Source of the DNA: Comamonadaceae bacterium PBBC1
GTDB taxonomy: Bacteria > Pseudomonadota > Gammaproteobacteria > Burkholderiales > Burkholderiaceae_C
Assembly (NCBI GenBank): GCA_002256145.1
Contig: NKIP01000001.1
Coordinates: 194,090 to 258,089, forward strand
DNA length: 64,000 bases
Direction: 5' to 3'
The notes below the pieces were generated by a model. It did no database searches and was not told the origin of the DNA. It saw only the letters and a list, made by a program, of their open reading frames with translations. A program made the translations under genes and the position numbers. Below are positions 55,256 to 64,000 of this stretch, one piece after another. The number at the start of each line of letters is the position of its first letter. The stretch's first letter is position 1.

Positions 55256-56210
55256 GGCCTTCCTTCAATCGCGGATCGATCCACGCATACAGCACGTCGA
55301 TGCAAAAGTTGATGAGGATGACCAGTGCCGACAGCAACATGACCACGTCACGCACCACGATCAAATCGCGGTTGGCAATAGCCTGAAAAATCAAGCGCCC
55401 AATGCCGGGCAGCACAAACACGTTTTCAATCACGATGGCGCTGGTGATCAGGTTGCCAAACTGCAAGCCCATCACGGTGAGCACCGGAATCATGGCGTTG
55501 CGAAGCACATGGCCCCACAGCACCTGACGGCGTGACAGGCCTTTGGCCCGGGCCGTGCGCACAAAATCCTCGCGCAATGTGTCAAGCACGGCCGAGCGGG
55601 TCACCCGCGTCAGAATCGCCGTTTGCACCGCGGCCAGCGCCATCGCGGGCAAGAGCAAGGCTCTGATGCCCTCGCCCACCCCGCCACCATCGTCCTCGGA
55701 CCAGCCCGGAAAACCACCCGCGCTCACCCACTCCAGGTGCACCGCAAACAGCAAGATCAAAAGAATGGCCAGCCAGAAATTGGGCAAGGCCAGGCCCAGT
55801 TGGCTGAGCGTCATCACGCCCACATCGCCCGCCTTGTTTTGCTGCGAAGCGGCATAAATGCCAAGCGACAGCGCCAGCGCCACCGTCAGGCCCATGGCCA
55901 TCACGGCCAGCGGCAGCGTCACTTGCATGCGCTCGGCCATAAGCTGCGCCGTGGGGGTATCGTAAGAAATGCTCAGGCCCGTCTGGCCCTGCAACATACC
56001 ACCCATCCAGCTCAGGTAGCGGGTGGCCGCGGTTTGGTTCAGGCCCAATTTTTCTTCCATCGCGGCGATCGACTCGGGCGTGGCCGTCTCGCCCAAAATG
56101 ACCTGCGCGGCATTGCCCGGCAGCAACTCCAGCACCGCAAACACCACAACCGATGTGACCAGCAGGGTCAGCACAAAGCTCAGCAGCCGTTTCAAAACAA
56201 ACAGGGGCAC
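55245..56210 (-). CDS. Oligopeptide-type ABC transporter permease (DppB-like)
   Basis: A 321-residue permease starting KRLLSFVLTLLVTSVVVFAVLELLPGNAAQVILG, the usual DppB first helix and periplasmic part. The coupling loop is LDTLREDFVRTARAKGLSRRQVLWGHVLRNAMIPVL. It is the first gene of the operon; the divergent P1 peptidase gene starts 45 bases away, so both share a short promoter region and perhaps a function in peptide use. Confidence 0.95.
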   Translation of the reverse strand: MPLFVLKRLLSFVLTLLVTSVVVFAVLELLPGNAAQVILGETATPESIAAMEEKLGLNQTAATRYLSWMGGMLQGQTGLSISYDTPTAQLMAERMQVTLPLAVMAMGLTVALALSLGIYAASQQNKAGDVGVMTLSQLGLALPNFWLAILLILLFAVHLEWVSAGGFPGWSEDDGGGVGEGIRALLLPAMALAAVQTAILTRVTRSAVLDTLREDFVRTARAKGLSRRQVLWGHVLRNAMIPVLTVMGLQFGNLITSAIVIENVFVLPGIGRLIFQAIANRDLIVVRDVVMLLSALVILINFCIDVLYAWIDPRLKEGHAG

Positions 56211-56254
56211 GCGCTATCCTTGGGGTCAGTGAGCAACGATGAACGGGGTTTTGA

Positions 56255-57319
56255 ATGACATCTCAAACGATTGTAAACAGCGAGCAAGGCTCGGTTGTGG
56301 GCTCCATTGTGGATGTCCCCGGCCTTCAGGTCGGTCACTTCACACTGAGCGAACGGCTGACGGGCTGCTCGGTGGTCTTGGCCCCCGGTGGTGCCGTGGG
56401 CGCGGTGGATGTGCGCGGGGCCGCCCCGGGCACCCGCGAGACCGATTTGCTGGACCCGGCCAACTTGGTCGACAAAGTGCATGCCGTGGTGCTGAGCGGC
56501 GGCAGCGCTTTTGGCCTGGATGCCGCCACGGGCGTGGTGCGCTGGCTTGATGAACAGGGCATTGGCTTTGAAACCGGCTATGGCCGTGTGCCCATCGTGC
56601 CTGCGGCCGTTTTGTTTGACTTGCCGGTAGTGCGCCCGGGCGACGACCCCCAAGCCCGGCCCGACGCGCAAGCCGGCTACCAAGCCTGCCAAGCGGCATC
56701 CACCGCGCCACCCGCATCAGGCAATGTGGGCGCAGGCGCAGGCGCCTGCGTGGGCAAACTGTTTGGCTTGGACCGCTGCATGAAAGGCGGCATCGGCAAC
56801 GCCAGTGTGCGCGTAGGGCCTTGGGTGGTGGGTGCCTTGGTCGCCTGCAACGCGGTGGGCGATGTGATCGACCCGGCCACAGGCCAAGTGCTGGCCGGTG
56901 CCCGCACGGCCGATGGGCATCACTTGCTGGACACCCAACGCGCCTTGCTGCAAGGCGAGCGCGGCAACCGCCCCCTGCCCGGCACCAACACCACCATCGG
57001 TGTGGTCGCGACCAACGCGACGCTCACCAAAGCACAAGCCAAGCGCCTGGCCATGAGCGCCCACGATGGCCTGGCCCGCAGCATCCGCCCCGCCCACACC
57101 ACCCTGGACGGCGACACCCTGTTTGCCTTGGCCACAGGCACCGAAGCCGGTCCGGTGGATTTGATGCTGCTCACCGTGATGGCGGCCGAGGCCACGGCGC
57201 TGGCCACTGTGGACGCGATCACAAAAGCGCAGGGCATTACTATTGATACAGGCTTTGTGCCTGCGGTCATGAACATTGGGGCCCACTTGAGCCCTACAGA
57301 GAACGACGTCAATTTTTGA
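56255..57319 (+). CDS. P1-family (DmpA/NylC) peptidase or amidase
   Basis: A 354-residue N-terminal-nucleophile hydrolase that matures by self-cleavage. The expected cleavage site is in RPLPGTNTTIGVVATNA, where Thr246 or Thr247 would become the nucleophile. SGGSAFGLDAATGVVRWLDEQGIGFET and MKGGIGNASVRVG are family blocks. Members include D-aminopeptidase DmpA, beta-peptidyl aminopeptidases and nylon-oligomer hydrolase NylC. Divergent to an oligopeptide-type transporter, so it may process imported peptides or amides. The last gene before an AT-rich island. Confidence 0.9.
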   Translation: MTSQTIVNSEQGSVVGSIVDVPGLQVGHFTLSERLTGCSVVLAPGGAVGAVDVRGAAPGTRETDLLDPANLVDKVHAVVLSGGSAFGLDAATGVVRWLDEQGIGFETGYGRVPIVPAAVLFDLPVVRPGDDPQARPDAQAGYQACQAASTAPPASGNVGAGAGACVGKLFGLDRCMKGGIGNASVRVGPWVVGALVACNAVGDVIDPATGQVLAGARTADGHHLLDTQRALLQGERGNRPLPGTNTTIGVVATNATLTKAQAKRLAMSAHDGLARSIRPAHTTLDGDTLFALATGTEAGPVDLMLLTVMAAEATALATVDAITKAQGITIDTGFVPAVMNIGAHLSPTENDVNF

Positions 57320-57530
57320 TTTGTACAGGGGCCGCTCAGCAATTGCTCCACCTCAACTGATATGAGGCTCGAGGTTGGGCTTTCTTGCGGTTCACTGTGT
57401 TCTTTATGGCGTTTGCTATTGGATAATGATTGACATACCAGTCATGTGCTGTGCTTTGCTCAATGAACTATTCAGACAAACATTAAAAGAGTTGAAACAC
57501 AAAATCTTTGACTTCATTGTCATTTCATAC

Positions 57531-58049
57531 TCACTTGCGAAATGGCAAAAGGAGGTTCATCCTGTCTTTTTTTTCTGGAATTCTAGATAAATTTTTGATA
57601 CTAACAAAGACTACAAACATGACAGTCAATCGCAACATGATAATAGCTGTTAATAGATTCGTAGGTGTTCCAATTTGCCCATAGTACACAGTGAAAAAGT
57701 CAAAAAGAAAATTCATTGACCCAATCAAGAACATACAAAAAATAATAATATTGAAATACCAGTCACTGAGGTATGCATAGGTTGCCGTAACCGTGACAAA
57801 AATTATAAACCAACCTCTAAAGTATATATATTTTTCTAATCTAGCAACCTCGACTGGCTCAACGGCAAGTCTTGCAGCAATTTCACCTAGCGTCAATAAC
57901 AAATTGAATGCATAAATAAATGCAACAGTAACTAAAAACCAAAAACGCAAGGGGAAAAAATTGTCAACCTGATAATCGGATCTTTTACCCAATCCCTCAA
58001 TCAAGTCATTTAGATCTTGAAGCGTAACGAAGGGCTTATTTTCTTTCAT
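57531..58049 (-). CDS. Four-helix membrane protein of unknown family, paralogue A
   Basis: A 172-residue protein that I do not recognise. It opens MKENKPFVTLQDLNDLIEGLGKRSD, a soluble head, then FFPLRFWFLVTVAFIYAFNLLLTLG (helix 1), YIYFRGWFIIFVTVTATYAYL (2), IIIFCMFLIGSMNFLFDFFTVY (3) and LTAIIMLRLTVMFVVFVSI (4). It ends IKNLSRIPEKKDRMNLLLPFRK. It is clearly related to the gene at 58723. ATG 58049 is chosen by alignment to the paralogue; the frame continues upstream to 58169. Strongly AT-rich codon use. Confidence 0.75.
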   Translation of the reverse strand: MKENKPFVTLQDLNDLIEGLGKRSDYQVDNFFPLRFWFLVTVAFIYAFNLLLTLGEIAARLAVEPVEVARLEKYIYFRGWFIIFVTVTATYAYLSDWYFNIIIFCMFLIGSMNFLFDFFTVYYGQIGTPTNLLTAIIMLRLTVMFVVFVSIKNLSRIPEKKDRMNLLLPFRK

Positions 58050-58232
58050 ATATTTGCTACTTTTCTCAGGTAAAGTTATTTGAACACATGCATAAAAAAG
58101 AATCAACAAAATTCTCATGACTATCAATCCATCGAGTTCTACCTGACAGTTTGCCATCTTGGCATTCAATCATTGCCGTAGAGTTGGTTCTCCGCTTGCT
58201 GAGTTCATGTCGTTGAATCAGAACGTTCACTT

Positions 58233-58500
58233 TCACGCCGCAGCAAATGCGTATGCCCGAACAGGTCCACTTAGCAATGTACATCTTGCGCCCTTGACGG
58301 CCAAGTTGCGCCAAATCACAAGCATGAACCAGGCGCAACAAATACCAATGCCCTTTTGACCGATCATCCTCAGTAGCCAAAGGATGTTGAAGCCAACAAT
58401 GCACAGCAAGTCATGCAAACTGTCGCCTGAGAGTCTTTGAGGTGACACCGCGTCAACCGGTGGTCTGCTTTCAATTGCTCGATGACCAGGTCAATAGTTG
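58233..58500 (-). pseudogene. Degraded IS5-type transposase, C-terminal remnant with a frameshift
   Basis: Reading the minus strand, one frame gives TIDLVIEQLKADHRLTRCHLKDSQ and the next frame gives SGDSLHDLLCIVGFNILWLLRMIGQKGIG. Together they match the usual end of IS5-type DDE transposases (IEP.IGHLKADHR...GD.LHA.LCAAG.NIRWLLR.I), where the first Glu is catalytic. A frame change near 58430 breaks it, and no upstream part of the enzyme is left. The word GATGACCAGGT occurs at 58481 and again at 58561. Confidence 0.75.
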
Positions 58501-58722
58501 GTCTTTGAGTGAGCGAATTCTTTTTTCATCCCAGAGTCTCCTGAACTTGCCTCCGTGCTTGATGACCAGGTTAACTTTGCCTACGGTCCTGTAAAAAACA
58601 GGCTATGGTCAATATCTATTTGGCGTTTTGACCATGCGGAATTACCTTGAAGAATTGCATTAGTGCAATTTTCAGGTTTATTTCAGAGGCAACCAAACAC
58701 CGTCAACTACGATATCGCCTTT

Positions 58723-59247
58723 TTAATTGCCACGTCTAAACGGCAAAAGAATATCGAAACGACTCTTTCTTTCGGGTATGCGAGATGCATTTTTAATATT
58801 CAAAAACAAGAACCACAATAGAATTATACGCACAAACAAAACAAGTGTAAAACCTGGTGTGATATTTTGCAATCTTTCGGGATAGACCGTGAATAAATCA
58901 GATATAAAGCTCATTGATCCGAAAATCAGCAATATCAAATAATAGATCGCAACGTATTTCCCAGTCCGATAAGAATTAAAGCCTATTGTTAAAAATATCA
59001 ATAAAAACCATCCTCTGAAATACATATAATTTTTAACATAAGTCACTTTAGAATTACTGTGCAATATTTGGACGATATTTTCTGTAAAAAAGAGCAAGGC
59101 TATTGCAGAAAAAATGGTTATTGTAAATAATATAAAAATTCGGATTGGGAAAAACTTATCAACTGAAACAGGGTTCGACGAATCGCCCCACCCAGCAATG
59201 AGCGCATCCAACTCTTGAGCTGACACAAGCGGCTTATTTTTTTCCAT
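58723..59247 (-). CDS. Four-helix membrane protein of unknown family, paralogue B
   Basis: A 174-residue protein with the same plan as the gene at 57531. Shared blocks are NKPxVxxQxLxxLIxGxG at the start, FFPxR before helix 1, YFRGWF before helix 2, GSMxFxxDxFTVY in helix 3, and IKNxSRIPExKxRxxxLLPFR at the end. Between blocks the two have diverged widely, so this is an old duplication and both copies were kept open, which suggests selection. ATG 59247 is chosen by alignment with the paralogue. Function unknown. Confidence 0.75.
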   Translation of the reverse strand: MEKNKPLVSAQELDALIAGWGDSSNPVSVDKFFPIRIFILFTITIFSAIALLFFTENIVQILHSNSKVTYVKNYMYFRGWFLLIFLTIGFNSYRTGKYVAIYYLILLIFGSMSFISDLFTVYPERLQNITPGFTLVLFVRIILLWFLFLNIKNASRIPERKSRFDILLPFRRGN

Positions 59248-59511
59248 AAAGTAAATTTTAGTGCATAAAGTAGTCAAGCCACCTTCTGAACAGTTTTCGC
59301 CACCGCCTACTTTTGTACTTTTTTATGAAATTTTGAATCCTTAATGAAGTATTTTTTCGCCTGTCATTCCCCCCAAAACGAGAGTTTGAAGACACAGAAT
59401 GTATGACGATACGAAAACAACGTCCTGTTTTTTCCAACCTCGTTCTTCACCAAGTTCTTAACACGCATCAAACACTTTAGAGTGCTGCTCAGACTGGCTG
59501 GCTGCTAGCCG

Positions 59512-59982
59512 TCACTGAATCAGAACAACTTGTGCGGCCCACGCTGTAAGATGTCGTTTCAGCACCTCCAAATCTCTGTTTTTGGCAATGAGCCAACAAC
59601 CGGCAAGTCTTGCCATCGACCCAAATAAGCGGGACGCGAACGCCTTTATTCGCGTGACATCCAAGTATTTTTGGCAGATACCCTGCTTGCTGTAACGCAC
59701 AACATAACCGTCATCAGCAGTCATGTCGTGCCTTGTCCTTAAAGCCATGGCGTTTCCCAAACTGGCACGGCGTGTTGAGAACCTGCGCCACTTGCCGTCT
59801 GCCAACTTGAAGCGGCACTGGTCAAGCAAACTGCGTGTGCGGCGATACAAGACCAGTTCGCCGTCTCGCAGCAGCACGACGCTGGGCGATGCTTGTATCA
59901 ACGCATCTATAGTGCATTCCTTGCTGGTTTTGGCGGTGGCTGCGTCTATGGCCAGCGGTGTGTCAGTGTGGCGTTCATTCAT
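59512..59982 (-). pseudogene. Probable integrase N-terminal remnant
   Basis: A 156-codon frame. The part VVLLRDGELVLYRRTRSLLDQCRFKLADGKWRRFSTRRASLGNAMAL resembles the N-terminal segment that comes before the core-binding domain in phage-type tyrosine recombinases of proteobacteria. After that the sequence loses the expected pattern (no catalytic Arg-His-Tyr part), consistent with frameshift and truncation. It lies 113 bases from the tRNA on the same strand, as integrases often do. The match is from memory of the family and needs checking. Confidence 0.45.
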
Positions 59983-60045
59983 AGAACACAGCCCCGCAGC
60001 GTGGAACTACTGTGCTGGCAGCGTGTGCCAACTTGGAACCGCCCA

Positions 60046-60083
60046 ATAAAAAAGTCACTTTGTAGCGTTGCACAAAGTGACTT
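60046..60083 (-). terminator. Terminator after the CAU tRNA
   Basis: A perfect 12-bp stem AAGTCACTTTGT / ACAAAGTGACTT with an 8-base loop lies 12 bases after the tRNA and, on the minus strand, runs into TTTTTTA. Confidence 0.85.
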
Positions 60084-60094
60084 GAAGAATTAAA

Positions 60095-60171
60095 TGGTAG
60101 GGCGTCACGGACTTGAACCGTGGACCAAAGGATTATGAGTCCTCTGCTCTAACCAACTGAGCTAACGCCCC
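60095..60171 (-). tRNA. tRNA with CAU anticodon (Ile2 more likely than elongator Met)
   Basis: Seventy-seven bases with encoded CCA. Acceptor GGGGCGT / ACGCCCT pair (first pair G-U), and the anticodon loop CTCATAA carries CAT at 60135-60137. The anticodon arm and T arm (AGAGCAGAGGACTCATAATCC..., GGTTCAAGTCC) are closer to lysidine-modified tRNA-Ile2 than to elongator tRNA-Met as I recall them. A search would settle it. Confidence 0.85.
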
Positions 60172-60206
60172 AACCGAAGCCGTGATTGTAGTGGCCTGGC
60201 AGGCGT

Positions 60207-61211
60207 TTATTTGGACTGGCTCAGCGCATTGCTGACCAAGCGCGATGTGATGTTGACGATCTGGATCATGCGGTCATAAGGCATGCGGGTCGGGCCGATC
60301 ACGCCCAAGGTGCCCACCACTTGGCCATCCACCTCGTAAGGCGAGCTGACCACCGACAGCTCTTGCATGGGCACGATCTGACTTTCGCCGCCAATGTATA
60401 TGCGCACGCCCTCGGCCTGGCTGGACACGTCCAGCAAACGCATCAACTGGGTTTTTTGTTCAAAAAGCTCGAAAGCACGGCGCAAATGCCCCATGTCACT
60501 GGAAAAGTCACTGACCGACAGCAAGTTACGCTCGCCGGCAATCACCACCTCGTTCTGGTCTTCGGCCAAAGCCTCGCTGCTGACCTGCACCGCCGCTTGC
60601 ATGAGCGTGGCGATTTCGCTTTGCAGGCTCACAAGCTCTTGCTGCACCCGGCTGCGCACCTGCTCAATGGCCATGCCAGCGTAATGGCTGTTCAAAAAAT
60701 TAGAGGTTTCAATCAGCTGGCTTTGGGAGTAATCGGTCTCGGTGAACAGGATTCGGTTTTGCACATCGCCCTCGGGCGAGACAATGATGACCAACAAACG
60801 TCGCTCGGACAGGCGTAAAAATTCAATGTGCCGAAACACCGAAGGCCTGCGGGGGGTCATGACCACGCCCACAAAATGCGACAAATTGGAGAGCAAATTG
60901 GCCGCACTGGCGATCACTTTTTGCGGCTGATCCGGGGTGAGCGCAGGCGTATCCAAGCCGTCGCGTTGCACCGTGAGCATGGTGTCCACAAACAAACGAT
61001 AGCCCCGACTGGTGGGGATGCGCCCTGCCGAGGTGTGCGGGCTGGCGATCAAGCCCAGCTCTTCGAGGTCGGACATCACATTGCGGATGGTAGCGGGCGA
61101 CAGGTCCAGGCCAGAGGCTTTGGAGAGCGTGCGCGAGCCCACAGGTTGGCCGTCCGCAATATAGCGTTCAACCAGCGCTTTGAGCAATAACTTGGCACGA
61201 TCATCTAGCAT
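60207..61211 (-). CDS. hrcA: Heat-inducible transcription repressor HrcA
   Basis: A 334-residue repressor of heat-shock chaperone genes, which binds CIRCE elements. The N-terminal winged helix is [51 protein letters not shown], followed by [20 protein letters not shown]. The rest has the GAF-like and dimerisation parts ([45 protein letters not shown]). No CIRCE element was seen in this window. Divergent from nadK with only 28 bases between. Confidence 0.96.
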   Translation of the reverse strand: MLDDRAKLLLKALVERYIADGQPVGSRTLSKASGLDLSPATIRNVMSDLEELGLIASPHTSAGRIPTSRGYRLFVDTMLTVQRDGLDTPALTPDQPQKVIASAANLLSNLSHFVGVVMTPRRPSVFRHIEFLRLSERRLLVIIVSPEGDVQNRILFTETDYSQSQLIETSNFLNSHYAGMAIEQVRSRVQQELVSLQSEIATLMQAAVQVSSEALAEDQNEVVIAGERNLLSVSDFSSDMGHLRRAFELFEQKTQLMRLLDVSSQAEGVRIYIGGESQIVPMQELSVVSSPYEVDGQVVGTLGVIGPTRMPYDRMIQIVNITSRLVSNALSQSK

Positions 61212-61239
61212 AGACGCATTTTAATGATGTAATTTGCAG

Positions 61240-62133
61240 ATGAAATCCAAGTTCCGTCATGTTGCACTTTTTGGTAAGTACCACACCACCGCCCACGGTG
61301 GGGCACTGGAGAGTTCTCGCCGGGCTTTGGACGACGTGGCCCAGTTTCTGACGCGGCAAGGCTGTGACGTGGTGCTGGATCAAGAAACCGCTTTGCACAC
61401 CGGATTGAACCAACACCCCATGCTGGACATGGCTGCCATTGGCCAGCAGTGTGATCTGGGGCTCGTGGTTGGGGGTGACGGCACCATGCTGGGCATTGGT
61501 CGGCAAATGGCCCGATTCAATCTGCCTTTGATGGGCATCAACCAAGGTCGACTGGGTTTCATCACCGATATCCCGCTACAAAGTTACCAAGATGTGTTGT
61601 TGCCGATGCTGCAAGGCCACTATCAAACCGAAGACCGCAGCCTGCTGCAGGCCCATGTGATGCGCGACCAACGCAGCGTGTTCAGCGCTCTGGCCATGAA
61701 CGACGTGGTGGTCAACCGGGGAGGTACCTCGGGCATGGTGGAGTTGCGGGTCGAGGTCGATGGCCGTTTTGTGTCCAACCAACGCGCCGATGGCCTGATC
61801 ATCGCCACCCCCACAGGTTCCACCGCCTATTCTTTGTCGGTGGGCGGGCCTTTGATGCACCCTGGTATTGGTGGGTGGGTCATGGCACCCATTGCACCTC
61901 ACACCTTGTCCAACCGGCCGATCGTTCTGCCCGAGTCGTCCGAAATCAGCATCGAAATCGTGGCCGGGCGATACGTCAGCGCCAATTTCGACATGCAGTC
62001 ATTGGCCGATCTGATTTTGGGTGATCGGATTGTGGTCAAGCGCTCTGAGCACACGGTGCGCTTTTTGCATCCCGCAGGTTGGAACTACTTTGACACCCTG
62101 CGTAAGAAAATGCATTGGAATGGAGGCGACTGA
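61240..62133 (+). CDS. nadK: NAD kinase
   Basis: A 297-residue enzyme that makes NADP from NAD. Motifs are [35 protein letters not shown] and [22 protein letters not shown] prefer ATG 61240 to the TTG at 61234. recN follows 3 bases after the stop, so these are co-translated. Confidence 0.96.
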   Translation: MKSKFRHVALFGKYHTTAHGGALESSRRALDDVAQFLTRQGCDVVLDQETALHTGLNQHPMLDMAAIGQQCDLGLVVGGDGTMLGIGRQMARFNLPLMGINQGRLGFITDIPLQSYQDVLLPMLQGHYQTEDRSLLQAHVMRDQRSVFSALAMNDVVVNRGGTSGMVELRVEVDGRFVSNQRADGLIIATPTGSTAYSLSVGGPLMHPGIGGWVMAPIAPHTLSNRPIVLPESSEISIEIVAGRYVSANFDMQSLADLILGDRIVVKRSEHTVRFLHPAGWNYFDTLRKKMHWNGGD

Positions 62134-62136
62134 GAC

Positions 62137-63828
62137 ATGGCACTGACGCACATCACCTTGCGCGACTTTGTGATCGTGCAATCCCTTGAATTGGACCTGG
62201 CCAGTGGTTTCAGCGTTTTGACGGGTGAAACCGGTGCCGGCAAATCCATCTTGATTGACGCACTGCAGCTGGCCTTGGGTGCTCGCGCCGAATCTGGCGT
62301 GGTCCGTGAAGGTGCAAGCCGCTGTGAAGTTTGCGCCGAATTCGACCCCACCCCCGCCATCCAGTCTTGGCTGGAGGAGGCTGGTTTTGAAACGAATGTC
62401 TCGTTGTTGTTGCGCCGCACAGTCGACACCTCGGGCAAAAGCCGCGCCTGGGTCAATGGCAGCCCTGCCACCGCAACACAGCTGCGCGAACTGGGCGAGC
62501 AACTGTTGGACATCCACGGGCAACACGCCTGGCAAAGCCTGACTCGCCCCGATGCGGTGCGTGGCTTGCTGGATGCGTATGCGGGCATTGACACCCGCCC
62601 CCTGAAAACCACTTGGCACACTTGGCGACAAGCCCAGCAAACTCTGACCGATGCGCAACAAGCTCAAAGCACCCTGACCCGTGAGCGAGAACGTCTGGCG
62701 TGGCAAATCGGTGAACTGGAAAAACTCAATCCCCAAGTGGATGAATGGCAGGAGCTGAGCACCCAGCATGGCCGACTGGCCAACGCTCAAGCCCTGCTGG
62801 ATGGGGCCAATTTGGGCACTGTCTTGCTCGAAGGTGAAGAAAACGACGGCGAAGGTGGCGCACTCAGGCAGCTGTCGCGTGCCATCCAGGCCTTGCAATC
62901 GCTTGGCCCCGTCGAGCCTGAGTTCAGCGCTCTGGCCGATGTCCTGACTTCAGCTCTGGCACAAGCCGAAGACGTGGCCCATAGCCTGCATGCGTATTTG
63001 CGCAAAACCGATCTGGACCCCGAACAATTGGCCAAACTCGATGAGCGAATGGGCCTTTGGTTATCCTTGGCCAGGCGTTACAAAAAAACACCTGACGAAC
63101 TGCCACTGTCACTGCAGGCTTGGCGTCAAGAGTTGGCTCAACTCGATGCTGCTGCCGACTTGCAAAGTCTGCAAAAAGCCGCAATGGCTGCACAAAACGC
63201 CTGCACCCAAGCGGCCAAAGCGGTCTCGCGTCAGCGTCAACAAGCGGCCAAACCACTGGCTCAGGCGGTCAGCAGCGCGATGCAGCAACTGGGCATGCAG
63301 GGGGGGCGATTTGAGGTGCAATTGCTACCCTTGGAAACACTCGCGCAGCACGGCATGGAAGAGGTCAGTTTTCTCGTTGCCGGGCACGAAGGCAGCACAC
63401 CAAGACCTGTGGGCAAAGTGGCCTCGGGTGGAGAACTCTCGCGCATTGCACTGGCCATCGCAGTGACCACCAGCGAACTGGGCGAAGCAGGTACCTTGAT
63501 TTTTGACGAAGTGGACTCTGGTGTGGGTGGTGCCGTGGCCGAAACCGTGGGCCGCTTGATGAAGCAACTGGGCCAACACCGTCAGGTGCTGGCAGTCACC
63601 CACCTGCCCCAAGTAGCCGCCTGCGCTGACCACCATCTGTTGGTCAGCAAAGCCGCCGCCAAGGGCCAAGTCAGCAGCCAAGTCCGAGGCGTCAGCGGCG
63701 ATGAGCGCGTGAGTGAAATCGCTCGCATGTTGGGCGGAGAAAAGTTATCGGCGACCACCTTGGCGCATGCCCGTGAAATGCTCGGCAACCCCACCAAAAC
63801 CATGGGCCGCAAGGCCGCTCAACGCTGA
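62137..63828 (+). CDS. recN: DNA repair ATPase RecN
   Basis: A 563-residue SMC-like protein for double-strand break repair. Walker A is [21 protein letters not shown]; long coiled-coil arms lie between residues of about 160 and 350; the signature [15 protein letters not shown] and Walker [21 protein letters not shown] form the second ATPase half. A GGAGG ribosome site lies in the end of nadK. Confidence 0.96.
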   Translation: MALTHITLRDFVIVQSLELDLASGFSVLTGETGAGKSILIDALQLALGARAESGVVREGASRCEVCAEFDPTPAIQSWLEEAGFETNVSLLLRRTVDTSGKSRAWVNGSPATATQLRELGEQLLDIHGQHAWQSLTRPDAVRGLLDAYAGIDTRPLKTTWHTWRQAQQTLTDAQQAQSTLTRERERLAWQIGELEKLNPQVDEWQELSTQHGRLANAQALLDGANLGTVLLEGEENDGEGGALRQLSRAIQALQSLGPVEPEFSALADVLTSALAQAEDVAHSLHAYLRKTDLDPEQLAKLDERMGLWLSLARRYKKTPDELPLSLQAWRQELAQLDAAADLQSLQKAAMAAQNACTQAAKAVSRQRQQAAKPLAQAVSSAMQQLGMQGGRFEVQLLPLETLAQHGMEEVSFLVAGHEGSTPRPVGKVASGGELSRIALAIAVTTSELGEAGTLIFDEVDSGVGGAVAETVGRLMKQLGQHRQVLAVTHLPQVAACADHHLLVSKAAAKGQVSSQVRGVSGDERVSEIARMLGGEKLSATTLAHAREMLGNPTKTMGRKAAQR

Positions 63829-63830
63829 AC

Positions 63831-64000
63831 ATGGACATCATCCTCATCACCGGCATGTCCGGCTCAGGCAAGTCGGTGGCGCTGCACGCACTCGAAGACG
63901 CGGGCTATTACTGCGTCGACAACCTGCCACCCGAATTGTTGATCCCCTTTGTCAAGCTCGAAGAACAACAAAAGGAACAACGTCTGGCCATTGCGATTGA
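63831..64000 (+). CDS. rapZ: RNase adapter RapZ, N-terminal part (cut by window edge)
   Basis: Fifty-six codons are visible: a P-loop [22 protein letters not shown] followed by [12 protein letters not shown], typical of RapZ (YvcJ). RapZ binds GlcN6P-related signals and guides RNase E in enterobacteria. It starts 2 bases after the recN stop. The rest lies beyond the window. Confidence 0.93.
   Translation, partial: MDIILITGMSGSGKSVALHALEDAGYYCVDNLPPELLIPFVKLEEQQKEQRLAIAI

Larger units (their letters stand above)
57320..60094. mobile_element. AT-rich decaying genomic island beside a CAU tRNA gene
   Basis: This stretch differs sharply from both flanks in base use, with many A/T runs. It contains two paralogous membrane-protein genes, a frameshifted transposase end (58233-58500) and an integrase-like fragment (59512-59982) next to the tRNA. 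The 57320-57530 and 59248-59511 gaps show no further gene. No exact copy of the tRNA 3' end was found at the left edge, so the boundaries are approximate. Confidence 0.6.

Noticed and set aside
58159-58448. A short forward frame (66 codons) in the gap between the paralogues
   Set aside because: It is the antisense of the transposase remnant and has no ribosome site or conserved feature.
60207-61239. A CIRCE element near hrcA
   Set aside because: I looked for TTAGCACTC-N9-GAGTGCTAA-type inverted repeats in the hrcA-nadK gap and flanks and found none.

Overview
The window is GC-rich, densely coding DNA from a betaproteobacterium of the order Burkholderiales, most likely Comamonadaceae (Limnohabitans/Rhodoferax-like). 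Supporting signs are the gene orders rph-rdgB-hemW / yicC-gmk-rpoZ-spoT and hrcA / nadK-recN-rapZ, the Urt-urease organisation, and three Bug-type (TctC) solute-binding proteins. The genus is inferred from family content, not from a database search.

Layout. 1-2.4 kb: end of an unknown gene, a phytanoyl-CoA dioxygenase-like protein and a flavocytochrome c/sulfide dehydrogenase-type flavoprotein. 2.6-6.6 kb: a purine-type NCS2 permease and malic enzyme MaeB. 6.8-23 kb: a large nitrogen-scavenging block. It holds a NitT/TauT-type ABC transporter followed by ureD, two orphan envelope genes, the urea transporter urtABCDE on the minus strand, then ureA, a 56-residue His-rich small protein, ureB, ureC, ureE, ureF and ureG. 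I read two perfect sigma-54 (-24/-12) elements (before the ABC transporter and before urtA) and two weaker ones (before ureA and before the NCS2 permease), which fits NtrC-type nitrogen control. The NCS2 permease and the ABC ATPase gene also share an 18-of-19 identical motif in their leaders, suggesting one regulator.

23-24.4 kb: tRNA-Ser(UGA), then an AT-rich stretch with an outer-membrane beta-barrel gene. 24.4-43.2 kb: an accessory catabolic region. It contains an MFS transporter with an iron-dependent alcohol dehydrogenase, a tight six-gene operon (two acyl-CoA dehydrogenases, Bug binding protein, DECR-type reductase, CaiB CoA-transferase, crotonase), an M20 peptidase, a Gfo/Idh/MocA oxidoreductase, a quinone oxidoreductase with a Bug protein, a two-subunit molybdenum hydroxylase, an IclR regulator and a third Bug protein. 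The substrate is unknown, but the set fits import and CoA-dependent breakdown of one or more organic acids.

43.2-51 kb: housekeeping genes (hemW, rdgB, rph, yicC, gmk, rpoZ, spoT, greB) and tRNA-Arg(ACG). 51-57.3 kb: a complete five-gene oligopeptide-type ABC transporter with overlapping reading frames, and a P1-family (DmpA/NylC) aminopeptidase. 57.3-60.1 kb: an AT-rich decaying island next to a CAU tRNA. It has two diverged tandem paralogues of an unrecognised four-helix membrane protein, a frameshifted IS5-type transposase remnant and a probable integrase N-terminal remnant. 60.2-64 kb: hrcA, nadK, recN and the start of rapZ.

No CRISPR array, prophage or rRNA gene was seen. The parts that look least described are the paralogous membrane-protein pair in the tRNA-side island, the shared operator linking a purine permease to the ABC-ureD operon, and the unusual enzymes of the CoA operon.
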